Counted from the first letter of the stretch, positions 11,701-22,576 are shown. The stretch: DNA of 64,000 nt from Pomphorhynchus laevis (GCA_012934845.2 WNNJ02000980.1:62001-126000), one strand, 5' to 3'. Numbers and translations: made by a program. The notes: generated from the letters alone by a model not told the origin.

Positions 11701-14492
11701 CTTTGACGACGGAAGCTGACCGAATATTGGAGTCATGAACTACCTCAACTGACTGGGCCTCGGGCTGTGCAAGGTTGCTCATAGAAAAGAGTCGCGGAGA
11801 TGAGTCGTCACAATATCCAAGACTTTTCTCTAGTAAGGGTTGGCCCATCTCGTCAAGAATTTTGAGGATCGCTTTTGCATTTCCTCTCATCAGTGCGACG
11901 GACACGCGCTGAAATAACTGACCCGCTATGCTGCAATACGGGCTACCGTTTCTACATGACATAGAACGAGCAATGAAACGAATTAGCTTTTCCCCTTGGG
12001 GGTTTCATCCTCCGTAAGTTTCAACAACTGCTGCCGTAAAACTGTATCCATTCTCCTCTAAATTGCGTTTATATTTCCTTTCCTTGACACAGGTGGCATA
12101 CTTGCTTGCGGCATAGCCAATGACCTCAGAAGCCATGGAAATATAAGCATTTTGTTGTGGGTTAGTTACGGCAAAATCAACTGCTAAAGGAGGGTCATTA
12201 TAAAATAGAATGTCTGCCGGTCTCTTCCTCAAACCACGAACTAGGTTCGGGACCTCCTTTGCCACCATCAATCCAGCAGAAACCGCTGCTTGAAAGACTG
12301 TATCCCTCAAGCTATCATGTCGAATTCCAGGGTGGCCTCCAAACTGACATGTTAAGGCGTGGAAGCCGAATTTGTCTGCTATCCTAAGGCAGCGTCTGCA
12401 TCGATAATCACTGTTGCAGAGAGACATCCCTAACCAAATACGTAGTAGCACAACAAATTCATTTGGTGCCAAGTTCATGTGTGGCTTTGCTAGGGACGGC
12501 CTGTAACCAAGCACACGCGTGTGGGCATGAAACTGCCAATAATCGGGCAGTATTGAAGCGATCGGCATTCTCCAATAGCCTGCAGCGCGACACTTCGTCA
12601 ATGTGACAAGATAATCCTCGTTGATTTGTTTACGGATTTCCTACATGTTGCGGAATAATAGATTTAACGAATTCGTACCCAGGGAAAGTTATAGGGTCAA
12701 GGTTTAATTGACTAGCGACAGTGTCTACACTGGACAGGAAGGCTGCATGAGATGGTTGGAAGCAGCTTCGAAGGTCCAGTTCTCCCATCTTCAGCGGTAA
12801 GCAAGCTTGCATCCACGCCCACTTAAAAACTCTTCGGCAAAAGTGGGGTCTATAGTGCGCATTAAATGGTTTACCCGTGGAGCGGATGCGCAGCTACGAA
12901 GCAGTAAGAATGCAATCTGTGGGTCAGGGAGATTTTCGAGCGAGTCCAGAGTTTGGCGCAGGGATGATAGTACAACATCGACAAGGTATTTAGATTAATG
13001 CTTCATAGTCACGATAGGACTTCCAAAAATTGTGAAGTTTTTCGTTGTCTTAATTTTGCTGTTAACCAATGAGATCCATGGGCATATGTTCTTTATCAAA
13101 TCGACCTTGTCAGCCCTACCAATTACTTCGGTCTTTTATCAGTTAATAGACAATCCAATCGCATGAAAATTTGCAGCAAGACGAGCCAGAGCCTCGCATA
13201 CCGCCACAGAAGTGCCGTCAATTATATTGTCGTCGACGTACCACCTATTTAAGCTGATAACTTCAATCTGTGAGATCTGGACGACAGTCGGATTAATCGC
13301 CAGGCTAAACAGAACTGGACCAAGTAGATCTCCTTGTTGTACCCCTCTTCATGACTAAAGAGGTTTCAGGCTACCGAACCGAAGGCTCGAGGTAGTGCCG
13401 TAGAACATGATGTCCATCGACTTATTTATGGTAAATTCCTACGGATCGCGTAGACGAAAGATTTTCGGTTCACCGTATTAAAAGCTTTATTCAGGTCTAT
13501 TTTAGCCCAAACCCAATTAACATTTTGATCATGAAGTTGTTGTAGCCGACGTGATTGATGAACTATCTGTTGCATTCCGTTTGGCGTCACAACACCAAGC
13601 TGTTGCGGATGGAGAGATTCGGCAAATCGCTGACACAGTTTAGAGCAAATGCACTTTGCGCAAAGACGACGTAAATTTTTTCATAAATAAATTGTTATTA
13701 ATAATTTTTTTTATTAAAAATTTATTTTTAATAAATTTTGATTTATTAAAAAAATCTATATTTTTACCAAATCAAAAGGTTAATTCAAAAAATTTTAAAC
13801 ACAACTGTGTTCATCATCAGAATTCCTAGTGAACACAGTTGTGGTTAAAAAATTTTGAATACACGTTTATTAATTTTGCTGAAATAAGCATTTTGATTAT
13901 CCAGATGTTTTTCATTTAATTTTTTCTACCGGCATTTTATAAAGCAAAATTGTCAAATCGTTTATAGTCGATACAGCAAAAGCTTTCTTAAAAGTGTTGT
14001 CTGTTTTAAGACTTCCTTTAACGTGGCAAAAATAAATAAATATTTATAAGGTACGCTATTACTTTTTATAACTAGCTTTGTCATGTTCAAAATAATTCCT
14101 GTCGATTCAACAATTGTATGCAAATAAGATCAAAATTTATCATTGATTGGTCATGAAATCTTAAGTAATCTTAATTAATCGAAATAATATCAAATTATTA
14201 TATTATCGGATTATAAAATGTCATCGTTGAATAATTTTTTAATTTATTTAAAATCAAAAATTGCTATTTCGTAAATGGCAATAGAATGAACATATTAAGT
14301 GATCGATTAATAACTTACGTGATTGTGGAGCATTATCCTTAATTCGCTTCGTTGTTCAAGCTTTGAATCTTTATTATTGCTGGATTCGCGATTATTGCTG
14401 TTTTTATTATTTTTAATTTGATCTTTACCATCCCTAGCGATGTCCTTCAAATCAATTGACTCTTCAATGACAGTATTTGTCGTTGTCGTCAT
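5621..14492 (-). CDS. hnRNPK: hnRNP K-like KH-domain RNA-binding protein (spliced gene)
   Basis: hnRNP K proteins bind C-rich RNA and DNA through KH domains and act in transcription, splicing and mRNA fate. Proposed coding exons on the minus strand: 14492-14319, 9730-9674, 9625-9582, 9534-9462, 8387-8151, 8093-7859 and 5739-5621. All junctions are GT-AG and in phase, giving about 312 residues. Order: Asn/Ser-rich N-terminus, KH1 with IGRGGANIKKLREE, KH2 with IHQSHAGPFIGHNG, an hnRNP K-specific linker with QPYDPYNADEFF and DDYGGF, RG repeats, then an Arg/Ser-rich tail. Metazoan hnRNP K usually has a third KH domain; none was found between 7858 and 5740. The first intron (4.6 kb) hosts retroelement debris. 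The identification is firm; the 3' exon set is less so. Confidence 0.85.
7859..8093 (-). CDS. hnRNPK: hnRNP K-like gene, exon 6 (linker and RG region)
   Basis: Encodes HPIKGVIQPYDPYNADEFF, DDYGGF and an RG-rich segment (RRGSRFGGG, GRGGRS). This matches the hnRNP K interval after KH2. A consensus donor G/GTGAGA ends it in phase 1, and the next exon continues in that phase. Open frame continues to a stop at about 7726 (with SAKRRRLISPDRN), so an alternative longer exon or alternative C-terminus is possible. Confidence 0.75.
8151..8387 (-). CDS. hnRNPK: hnRNP K-like gene, exon 5 (KH2)
   Basis: A 237-nt exon holding all of KH2: GEVECRFLIHQSHAG, the GHNG loop, EHVKELRN, then CPLSTDRVVLLKG and a final helix. 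CPHSTDRVVLIGG is the equivalent hnRNP K block. It ends in phase 0 at TTG/GTAAAT; the next intron is 57 nt. Confidence 0.9.
9462..9534 (-). CDS. hnRNPK: hnRNP K-like gene, exon 4
   Basis: Completes KH1 with RLLIIKGTINACRSTLEAVF, the last strand and helix. The donor is AGG/GTTAGT. The following intron to 8388 is about 1.07 kb and shows no gene. Confidence 0.8.
9582..9625 (-). CDS. hnRNPK: hnRNP K-like gene, exon 3
   Basis: A 44-nt exon encoding QQTIIQLPDSDSAE plus two bases, matching the VPDSSGPER region of hnRNP K KH1. It is bounded by introns of 48 and 47 nt. Without removal of the 47-nt intron the frame would stop. Confidence 0.8.
9674..9730 (-). CDS. hnRNPK: hnRNP K-like gene, exon 2 (KH1 GXXG loop)
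   Basis: A 57-nt exon between AG (9731-9732) and GTACAA. It encodes DVSVLIGRGGANIKKLREE, which contains the RNA-gripping GRGG loop of KH1. Joined to exon 1 it gives an uninterrupted KH1 start. Confidence 0.9.
10484..11962 (-). pseudogene. Retroelement C-terminus fused in frame to a ubiquilin fragment
   Basis: The 492-codon frame is chimeric. Its first 45 or so residues (GQLFQRVSVALMRGNAKAIL) are the typical end of an RLE-type non-LTR retrotransposon polyprotein. They continue the frame of 12601-12005 across a single TGA. Residues of about 168-295 (11461-11078) are ubiquilin STI1-repeat sequence: NPDLMRQAMEMIRNPTAIQE, NHDRALIYLES, EPMLNVAHEQF. Ubiquilin shuttles ubiquitinated proteins to the proteasome; its N-terminal ubiquitin-like and C-terminal UBA domains are missing here. 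The 70-170 region is Ser-rich and unassigned, and the last 100 codons look like non-coding sequence read through. It lies in the first intron of the hnRNP K-like gene on the same strand. Confidence 0.75.
11078..11461 (-). pseudogene. UBQLN: Ubiquilin STI1-domain fragment
   Basis: Methionine- and Asn-Pro-rich repeats (LLSNNLAQGLMSNPALL, NNPQMQRVMEQNHEVSQFV, NNPDLMRQAMEMIRNP) match the central STI1 region of ubiquilin. The frame is open, but only the middle of the gene is present. It is read as a captured or transduced piece rather than a working gene. Confidence 0.85.
11963..13690 (-). pseudogene. RLE-type non-LTR retrotransposon, broken polyprotein
   Basis: Minus-strand frames give, in order: RT motifs VWAKIDLNKAFNTVNR (about 13460-13510), GVQQGDLLGPVLFSLAIN (about 13290-13345) and WYVDDN (about 13230-13250); a thumb region LPLKMGELDLRSC (12812-12630); then a CCHC knuckle (CRRC, FGFHALTCQFGGHPGIRH) and a restriction-like endonuclease core (KRPADILF, LAVDFAVT) in 12601-12005. 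RT followed by CCHC and a PD-(D/E)XK nuclease places it among R2/Utopia-like elements that insert by target-primed reverse transcription. Several frameshifts and stops make it inactive. The clade is uncertain. Confidence 0.8.
13691..13786. other. AT-only low-complexity stretch
   Basis: Poly-T and poly-A tracts with short self-complementary runs mark the left edge of the retroelement insertion. Confidence 0.4.
13787..13857. repeat. Hairpin with 24-base arms
   Basis: AATTTTAAACACAACTGTGT and its near complement surround a loop of about 22 bases containing GAATTC. It lies upstream of the broken RLE element in the hnRNP K intron. Confidence 0.6.
14319..14492 (-). CDS. hnRNPK: hnRNP K-like gene, exon 1
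   Basis: Encodes 58 residues from MTTTTNTVIEESIDL to LRIMLHNH, the first strand of KH1. It ends at a consensus donor (CAC/GTAAGT) in phase 0. CTATTGCAG, an acceptor-like sequence, lies 4 nt before the ATG. Confidence 0.85.
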
Positions 14493-15527
14493 TTATCTGC
14501 AATAGAATGTCATCTTATTTATACGACTAATCAAGACCGATAATGTAAAATTAACAAACGACCGTCTACACAAATTTTTAAAATCACTCAGTACCAACTG
14601 GGAATCGTTACTCAGTTGTAATTTTTTACATTGAAAGATAAAAGTTCAAGATATCGATTGTTCTCCATATTTTTCAAATTATAATTTGTCGCAGCGCATC
14701 AATATTTACACATCTTCACCATATATAAGATATACTTTAAATTATCAATTGTTCCTCTTGATTCCGCAATAATAACCGAGGTTGCATATTGTATCAATTG
14801 ACACTACAACTGAGAACGACAGCTCACACTGTAACTTGATAGATGAGAACAGCAACCAAAATTATTCAAAAATAACCAATTTACCGTTTTTAAAAATAAT
14901 TCACATTAAATTATTAACGGAGAATAGAACAAGTACACATGGCCTAATCGATTAACGCTTATATTATTATATTCCACTATTTATTGATCGATCGTGCTAG
15001 AATCATTACGTGATGTATCGTTTACTCTGCATTATTTGACAAAATTTGAAAAATTCGATTTATATTTTAAAACTAAATGAATTGTGATTCGTGCCAATAC
15101 ATTTACGTTTGGTGTAGATCACTTTCTTTATGCAAATCTAAATCTTAACTACGAGTTACTTCTTGATTCGCATCTCAAAAAGCTAACATCAGTATTGATA
15201 TCACCAACTTTGCAATATACAAATTGGTAATATATTTGATAATATCAAGAAAAAAATTTTCTTACTGATTCGGGTATTCTTAGATTTTAGAATTATAAAT
15301 ATAATGTTTTATAAAATTATAAAATCAGTTACATTTATAAATTTAATTTAAATTAATATATACTTTTATTCAAAAGCTATATATAAATATAGATTTTAAA
15401 TTTAAGCGTTTTTTAAAAGCTATAGTGGGCTACAGTATTTACCCCTATGTAAACATGTAAAGCAAATTGTAATTGTAGTAAAAAATATTAACGCAAAATT
15501 TATATTTCTGAATATTTCGAATTTTAA
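14493..15527. other. Upstream region of the hnRNP K-like gene, no gene seen
   Basis: AT-rich. Its right part would hold the promoter or 5' UTR exons of the minus-strand hnRNP K-like gene; no convincing core element can be named. Confidence 0.4.
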
Positions 15528-15845
15528 ATGTTTGAAATGGACCAGAAAGAATTAATTCTAAATGGCCAAAAATTTCTTCACATAAACTATTCATCTCAAC
15601 TTTATGCACTCAATTGTGTTTTGTTTTGCAGTACAATCGTAGACTACACAAACAAAAATGAACTACAGCCTCTTGAACAACGTAAAATCATGAACATTCA
15701 CAATAATCACAAAGCAGATAAATTCATTAACCTTTGGCTAAAAAGCGGCATAGATCAAAAGGAATTTTTATTATTAAATTCCGATGTGAAAAATTATATT
15801 TCAAAATTAAAAAATATTAAGTGCTTGGTATTAATACAAGATTGA
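15528..15845 (+). CDS. Orphan 105-codon ORF
   Basis: Starts at ATG and reads MDQKELILNGQKFLHINYSS... to LKNIKCLVLIQD with no family I recognise. GTTTTGTTTTGCAG, a good splice acceptor, lies inside at about 15621-15634. The right half (ELQPLEQRKIMNIHNNHKAD...) might therefore be an exon and the left half intron. It is long for this AT-rich background but unsupported. Confidence 0.25.
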   Translation: MFEMDQKELILNGQKFLHINYSSQLYALNCVLFCSTIVDYTNKNELQPLEQRKIMNIHNNHKADKFINLWLKSGIDQKEFLLLNSDVKNYISKLKNIKCLVLIQD

Positions 15846-17650
15846 TATAATATAAAATATATTTCATATTACAGAATAAAAGATTGCAATATAAAATCAA
15901 GGTTTAAATTATGAGCTAATGAATACTTTACAATGAAAACCTGAGTAGATTTAAATTTTATTTCGACTTTTGAAAGTAAAATAATCGTTTTATCTATTTA
16001 TAGCTATTATGTATTGCTATCAAAATCTAAAATCGTTAGTGACTTTTAAAATCAATGTGATTAAAATAACAATTTATCTTATTAATTGCTACCCATCTTG
16101 GTTTTTTGATTTAAAGATTTGATAATTAATAAAAACAAATGTGCAATATTTAACAAAATAGTTTCATGATATTTAAATTTTCTTTTAAAATATAGTTTTA
16201 TAAAATTATGAGCTAATGAGTACATCTATATAGCAAAAACCTATTTAAAAAACAATTATTTATTATTTATAATTATTTATTATTTAATTTTTATTTAGCA
16301 TTATTTTTTTAAGTATTAATAAAATGAAATACGTAGACTCAGTTAACTGATATAATAGTAATATATAATTTATTTTGTTGATTTATTTGTGATTTTCTGC
16401 TTACCTGATACTCATTTTAAAAATATAAAGGAGTAAACATAGATATATTTCTATTAAAGTGTTTTTTTTTCTTGAGTAAAACAAAATTCAACTAATTTCT
16501 CGAAACATTTACGATAAGCTTACTCTTTTAAATTAAAAAAATATTGACAGAGGCAAATTTTAAATGCACATATTTCCCACAATTAGTTGTAGAATAGCAT
16601 CAAAGACAAAAGTAACACGACTATAAAATGTAAAATGTTCAAGTAATGTTCGATAATACAGTTATTGTCTAACTATATTGATAGCTGCAATATAGTCCGT
16701 ATCTACACATCTAGTTGAATATTTCATAATATCATGGACATCGTGCGGCATCATCAACTGTTAGAGCCTTTGACTCATTTTCTTATCAATTTATTATTAT
16801 GGTTTAAATATTATATAATCTACGAACGTGTCAAAACTCCAACTGCCATTACTAGCAAAATCAATGTCAGTTTAAATTATCATTTTTGTTTCATGGAAAC
16901 ATTATATGTTTGAGATTACATCTTCACAATATTCATTTGAAAATAGTTATTCAGATATTAGATTTGAAAATAAAAATTATTTTACCTTCTGAACATAAAA
17001 TAAAAAATATTTTATCAACACTAAGGAAAGTAAGACGTACAAAGTCATTAGAACGGTGTATTAATATTTATTGTATATTAAAATAATTGTATTAACTATA
17101 TTGATATTATTTACGGTTAATATTCAACAATCAATAAATAGTTTTCCATGTATTAGTGTTTGCCTATTCCAAGAGTTGTGGGTGAATTGGTCGGTAATAT
17201 GACCTATGACAAATAATATTTCATGTCTTTGTTACAAAATAAAGCAAAATTGTTGTCACTGATTGAAATTCATTTAATTGAAACGAAGAAATATCATAGT
17301 TTCCTCAAAAGTCCAGTGAGGAAGAATTACATTTTGAAATCCTTCCAACTTTCTTAGGAAGTAGCAATACACGATAGCTAATAGCAGTACCGGCTTATTT
17401 CAGCGATGTCAATGAGCAATCTCAAAAATGTAACTGATTAATTGAGGACCAATCATTTAGATAATTTAGAAGCGAACTTTTTTATTAATCTTAAAAATAA
17501 ATTATAGACTTAGTAATAAATCATTAAGGATTAGGAATCCACATCGTCATTCACGAGGTTCATTGCATTTAATATCCATTTAACTCGGCCATTGACGGTT
17601 CCAAGCCCGGGCGGAGAAAGAAGGAGGAGAGTAAAAACAATAAAAATTTA
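15846..17650. other. Unassigned AT-rich region
   Basis: No recognisable protein. A 66-codon ORF at 16886-17086 has no identifiable features. A copy of the dispersed repeat next to the Penelope-like tail lies at about 16245-16355. Confidence 0.4.
16245..16355 (+). repeat. Dispersed AT-rich repeat, copy 2
   Basis: Matches 2230-2350, ending in the shared TACGTAGACTCAGTTA. It has no adjacent reverse transcriptase. Confidence 0.5.
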
Positions 17651-17654
17651 TTAA

Positions 17655-18030
17655 TTGGACGGAACAACGGACTGTGAACGAACGGACTGATCGGACTAAA
17701 CAAACGAACTGAACGAACTGAACGAACGGACTGATCGGACTAAACGAACGGACTAAACGATCGGACTAATCAAACGGACTAAATGACCGGACTGAATGAA
17801 CGTTCTGGACAAACGGACTGAACAAACATACTGAACGAATGGGCTGAACGAACGGGCTGAACAAACGGGCTGAACGAACGGACTAGAAATACTGAATAAA
17901 CATACTGAACGAACGAATTGAATGAACGAGCTGAACGAACACATTGAACGGACGGACTGAACGAGCTAATTGAACGATCAATCTAAACGAATAAAATCAA
18001 CGTACGGACTGAACGAATACAGTGAATTCG
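17655..18030. repeat. Degenerate short-period minisatellite
   Basis: Built from variants of GAACGAACGGACTGAACGAA and CGGACTAAACGA, with irregular spacing of about 8-13 bases. The even composition produces a spurious minus-strand ORF. Confidence 0.8.
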
Positions 18031-18114
18031 TCTGCGGGATTATTTTTTATCAGTTTGATAAGTTTTTATTATTCTAGATGAGACTGTAAGGCCGTTAGCA
18101 CACATCTAGCGGTG

Positions 18115-18306
18115 TTAAGCGTGAGTTATATTACACGAATCATGTGAATGTATATCTGAATTTGTCTTTACTTCGTCGTCCACTTTTTCGATCACAAATG
18201 CATGCTTACAGGTCATGAGTAATTCCGACTCATCATTAAGACTCCGCATTGATGGTTGCAGCGAGTAACAATACGCATTTGGTTTGTGAAATTTCGTGAT
18301 ATACAT
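18115..18306 (-). CDS. Orphan 63-codon ORF
   Basis: Reads MYITKFHKPNAYCYSLQPSM and SELLMTCKHAFVIEKVDDEV. Composition is protein-like, but I recognise no family. It could be an exon of an unseen gene. Confidence 0.2.
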   Translation of the reverse strand: MYITKFHKPNAYCYSLQPSMRSLNDESELLMTCKHAFVIEKVDDEVKTNSDIHSHDSCNITHA

Positions 18307-18309
18307 CAA

Positions 18310-19800
18310 ATTATATTATATATAATATTAATTATATTAATTTATATAAGCCTAATATAATTTATATATAATTAAAAGTGTCAATATATTAAAAACACTT
18401 ATTTAAATTTTTTAAAATAAACGGGAAGTGAGTAAAAAGGTTTTATTCCAAAAAATATAAAATTTTATGGAATAAAAAACTGTTTGCAAAAAGTTTTTTA
18501 AACATAATGGCAAAATTTCCTGGAGATGATCGTGACAAAATCATTTTAATCACTCACTTTTTTCGTTCCGGTAAATTTAGAAAAATAAAGGTAAATATTT
18601 CAGACATTTGGTGATTTTTAATGTATCAGTCATTTTACTTAAACCTTCCTACGATGGATATAAGTATAGCAGTGAATCCGCTATACTCATATAAAGAATC
18701 CGCTTTATTCTCAAGCTTGTACCTCGAACAATAAAATGTATCGATAATGTGCATCAAGCCAATGGTGATAAGTTTATTGTCATGATATCAGCATTCACAC
18801 TGATGGAATTAGAATCAATGTTTGATTAAGTGTTTGTTAGAATCCAATAGGCAAACAACACGCCACTAATAGAAAAATGTGCTTGCGGAAAACCGCAAGA
18901 AATGATCTTTTTAAAAATTGCAAAATTACAGTATGAAACTTTGTACTTTACTTAATTAATTTAAGTATGCCAAATTTAACGCTCACTATCGTTTACATCT
19001 AAAAAACCCGGGTTGAATACAATGATATTAGGTATATCAACTTGTGCATGATCTATTTCGGATACCTGGATAAAGTTGTGCCCAATGTAATAAAATTTTG
19101 AAAGGAAAAACCTACATAGTAACCTTGTACACGTTCAAATCATGCAAATCTACATTAGAACGGCAGCAGACAAATTAACTTACATTACGTTAATGAATCA
19201 ACAGATTCATTTATTATCTTGTATAAATTGAAAGGCGTGTTGTTAGGAACAATCTGTTACTTTAGAAAAGATTCACAAGAATTAATCATGAAATACTGAA
19301 TCCAGAAAATTCATCAGAGTTAGATCTAAAAATGTACTTTTATCGCATTCTTAAATCACCATAAGCCTTACTTATAAGCCCGTGTTAAGAGACATAAGTG
19401 CTAAACCTTTTTTGAGAAGGGGCGTAAGTATATAATGCACACCATTAAGAATCAGTCACATTGGATGTATTTGAGGGTAAAGAACGAAGAGTACATTTAA
19501 GATGACTGCTTACATCTAAATGTTGATGTGTGATATATAAGATCCGCAAACTTTGTATTCTAAATAGTACTAGCAATTGCTAGCTTTTTAAATATCGATA
19601 CATAAGTTAAAACATGCCCTGTGCTCATTAATTTTAATGAAAACAGATTTACCTTCTACTTGATAGATATTCAACAAAGTCAATTGCCGGAGTTTAATTA
19701 AAACAGATTTACCTTCTACTTCTATTCAACAAAGTCAATTGCTGGAGAGTGGATTGAGAAATTTCAATTTTATCAGAACTTGCAAAATGTGAATTAAACT
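18310..19800. other. Unassigned region with one short tandem duplication
   Basis: No gene recognised. At 19637-19746 a unit containing AACAGATTTACCTTCTACTT and TTCAACAAAGTCAATTG is repeated twice with a small indel. Confidence 0.4.
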
Positions 19801-19894
19801 ATTAAAATTGTCTTATAGAGACGATCGATTTTCGCCTTACCAATCGTCTTTATTAAGCTATGATCTTAAAACAGTTTTACCGCGACAATCCCAT

Positions 19895-20160
19895 GCAAAA
19901 GGATTGATCCTACTTGTCAATAACAGGTTGGACTCCTTCAATACGTTCTACAGCCATTTTTGCGTCCCCCGTAGATGCAACAAGCACTTCAAGATCAGTA
20001 TCACGGCTATGGAATCCCACTGTTTGCATTTGTACAAGATGGTTAGACTCCATCTTTTCGATGTTACTCTTATCACAAATCAGATGCACGGATTACGATC
20101 CTTAACGGCTCCAGCCCACACATTAGCCATCATACACATGCAACTGTAACATTTATCTCA
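19895..20160 (-). pseudogene. Frameshifted conserved-looking peptide, family unknown
   Basis: Minus-strand reading gives MANVWAGAVKDRNPCI, then after one frameshift CDKSNIEKMESNHLVQMQTV, GFHSRDTDLEVLVAST and MAVERIEGVQPVIDK followed by TAG. The two halves read like one protein, which suggests a decayed gene fragment. I do not recognise the family. Confidence 0.35.
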
Positions 20161-20700
20161 ATGGACAATAGATTCCAGCAGTAAATGACTGACTGTATAG
20201 TAAGTTTCTGTTTCACAATTGAGTGCTACCGTTCGGCAAGTTATTACACAGCAAACACGAAAGAAAAATGAAGATTTTTTTGCGCAGTCAAAACACATGC
20301 ATTTAAATATATTTTTTAAAATTACATATCAAAACCTTGATGACTGTTTAGATAGTTAAAAAAAAAACAGAAAATGTAATTGCACTAAACATATCTTCGA
20401 TAAGCTTTCGATAAAAAGATGTATCGAGAAAAACAATTGCATATTCATCTGCATTAACGGGGTTTAACTAACAGTGTAAATATGTAAAACGCTGAGTTTA
20501 TGAAAAAATATTATAGATGAATATAATCGCTTTTCTATTATATATGCGTGATTCAAATGCCACTGAGTGTCGCTTCCAATCCTCAACCAGACATCAGCAA
20601 GTCAAAATTTAAATATTAATTTTATGAAGTTTAAAATATACGGTCACTGATTAGACACTGCAACGCTACCATACAGGTGAATCTAAAATATCTAAAATGC
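20160..20700. other. No gene seen
   Basis: AT-rich; no motif, repeat or ORF of note. Confidence 0.4.
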
Positions 20701-21545
20701 GAACCATAATTACTCAGCGAAACTTTCGTGCTCAGGTGGCGGCGAATTAGAGACGGAAATGACATTAAGATCCTTCAAGATGATCTGGCATGTCTAAAAA
20801 ATGGTCAGCGGAAATGGTTTAAGGGTTAACCGCCCTAAATGTGCGCATATGTCTATCGGTTCTTCACTAAACACTTCGTATCAGATAGGTTCGATTCAGA
20901 TAGGCGAGTGAAGGAATTCAAAGATCTTGGTGTGATGATGACTATTAGCTTAAAAACTAATGTCCACACTAGATATATTTGTAATCAAAACTATCGTATT
21001 TTATGGATGCTTTTCAAGTCTTTTGATCGGATTAGTCCATCAATGTTCAAGCGACTATTTTGCTTTTATATTCTACCCATCCTTGAATACGGTTTACCTG
21101 TAACTTATCCATAGACTTTAAGGGAATCCCGTGACATTGAGAACTTGTTACGTAAAGGATCACGAATGATTCCGAATTTCTCCAATTTGAGATATGCTGA
21201 ACTTTGACATCGAAAATTGTTTTCGATGGCTTTGGTGGTCTCTCTGGCTTATTATCCGTGAATGATAGACGAGAAACTCGTTGGCATGTATGGAAATTAA
21301 TAAAGCCAACGACAAGAATTCATGCTCACTATCGATTTGCAACAAATATAATTAACAGGTGGAATGCACTAAAGTGCCTTGATATCTCTAGTAGTATATC
21401 TAGTGATGCTATCAAGAAAGCCATCGGAGCCGAGAGAGGGAATTTGCGACTACTATTTGATTGAATTTTTTTGTTGATTTTTTTATTTTATCATGTTTTG
21501 TAAGCGACACGAGCGTGTAGCTCATTTGCTTATGTTTGTTATAAT
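20700..21545 (+). pseudogene. Decayed LINE 3' portion (RT thumb and C-terminus)
   Basis: Plus-strand frames at 20839-21114 and 21204-21464 read VKEFKDLGVMMTISLKTNVH, LPILEYGLPVTYP and ATNIINRWNALKCLDIS. These match the C-terminal part of CR1/Jockey-type ORF2 proteins and resemble LINE-C at 53.9-56.8 kb (SYKDLGVWVT, AAPVVYP, IVELWNNLD). Several stops separate the blocks. The tail carries a hairpin (ACACGAGCGTGT). Confidence 0.7.
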
Positions 21546-21734
21546 ACTAGTTTATCATCATCTAGCATAATGAGTTTCAGTGTGTCTCAATGGCCTGTCT
21601 TGGGTCAGTTACTTTTCAATGTTTTAAACATTCTAATGTGGACATTAAGTTGTGGATGCCTTACTTATGCAGACAAAATTAAGATTTACAGTAAGATTGA
21701 GTATTTTGAAGATTATGATTACCTGCAAGATAAG

Positions 21735-22145
21735 AATAAGGTTTATTTTTACATGGCAAATACATGCCGGCGCACGCTTACGTGACCACAAAAAAAGAAA
21801 AAATATCTAAATCATGTTTCGAGTAGGTGGATACGGAGGCGGTATTTAAATGTAATAAAAGAGGGAGCGCAGCGGACGTCGAGAAGGAGCTGATTCCAGG
21901 CGAGTAGCGGCGACGAGAAAGGATCGGATACCGTAGTTCCTAATTACTCCAACAACTATGGTCTACGATCCTTCCTCGTCGCCGCCTCACTCGCCTGGAA
22001 TCAACTCCCTCTCGACGTCCGCCGCACTTCCTCCTTTATCACATTCAAACACCTCCTTCGTTCACACCTTATCGACACATGATTTACATTTATGTTTTGT
22101 TGTGGTCATGTAAGCGTGCGCTGGCACGCATTTGTCACGGTAAAA
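21735..22145. repeat. Foldback of two LINE-B 3' ends
   Basis: 21735-21945 is a minus-oriented LINE-B 3' end. It runs directly into a plus-oriented one (21945-22145) that encodes FLVAASLAWNQLP and ends in the tail hairpin. The two form an inverted repeat with arms of about 190 bases and almost no spacer. Confidence 0.75.
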
Positions 22146-22329
22146 TAAATCTTTTTTTATCTAAACGAGGAAACAAGAATTATGTTTTAAAAAATAAATA
22201 AATTAATAAATCTAAGTAAATTAGTCATTTGAGGGAAGTTGGATATAGTTTCTGTCTATAAAAGTGTATATTGTGGATTTAAGTTGATGTATTGGAGCGT
22301 GTAAACGTGTTTGAATAATGTAAAAAAGG

Positions 22330-22515
22330 ATTTATTTTAACGTGGCAAATGCGTGCCAGCGCACGCTTACATGACCACAACAAAACAAGACTGTGAATCA
22401 GGTGTCGAGAAGGTGTGAACAGGAGGAGGTGTTTGAATGTGATAAAGGAGGGAGCGCGGCGGACGTCGAGAGGGAGTTGATTCCAGGCGAGTGAGGCGGC
22501 GACGAGGAAGGATCG
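22330..22515 (-). mobile_element. LINE-B 3' end fragment
   Basis: Carries the LINE-B tail hairpin (GCGTGC/GCACGC) and the C-terminal codons LAWNQLPLDVRRAPSF on the minus strand. Strongly 5'-truncated. Confidence 0.8.
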
Positions 22516-22576
22516 GAGATGATAATAATTGAAACAATTATTAAGAAACAAAAAGGAGTGAATACCGTGCTTGAAT

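Noticed and set aside
17753-17944. Minus-strand 63-codon ORF rich in Ser, Phe and Val
   Set aside because: It is a translation of the short-period minisatellite.
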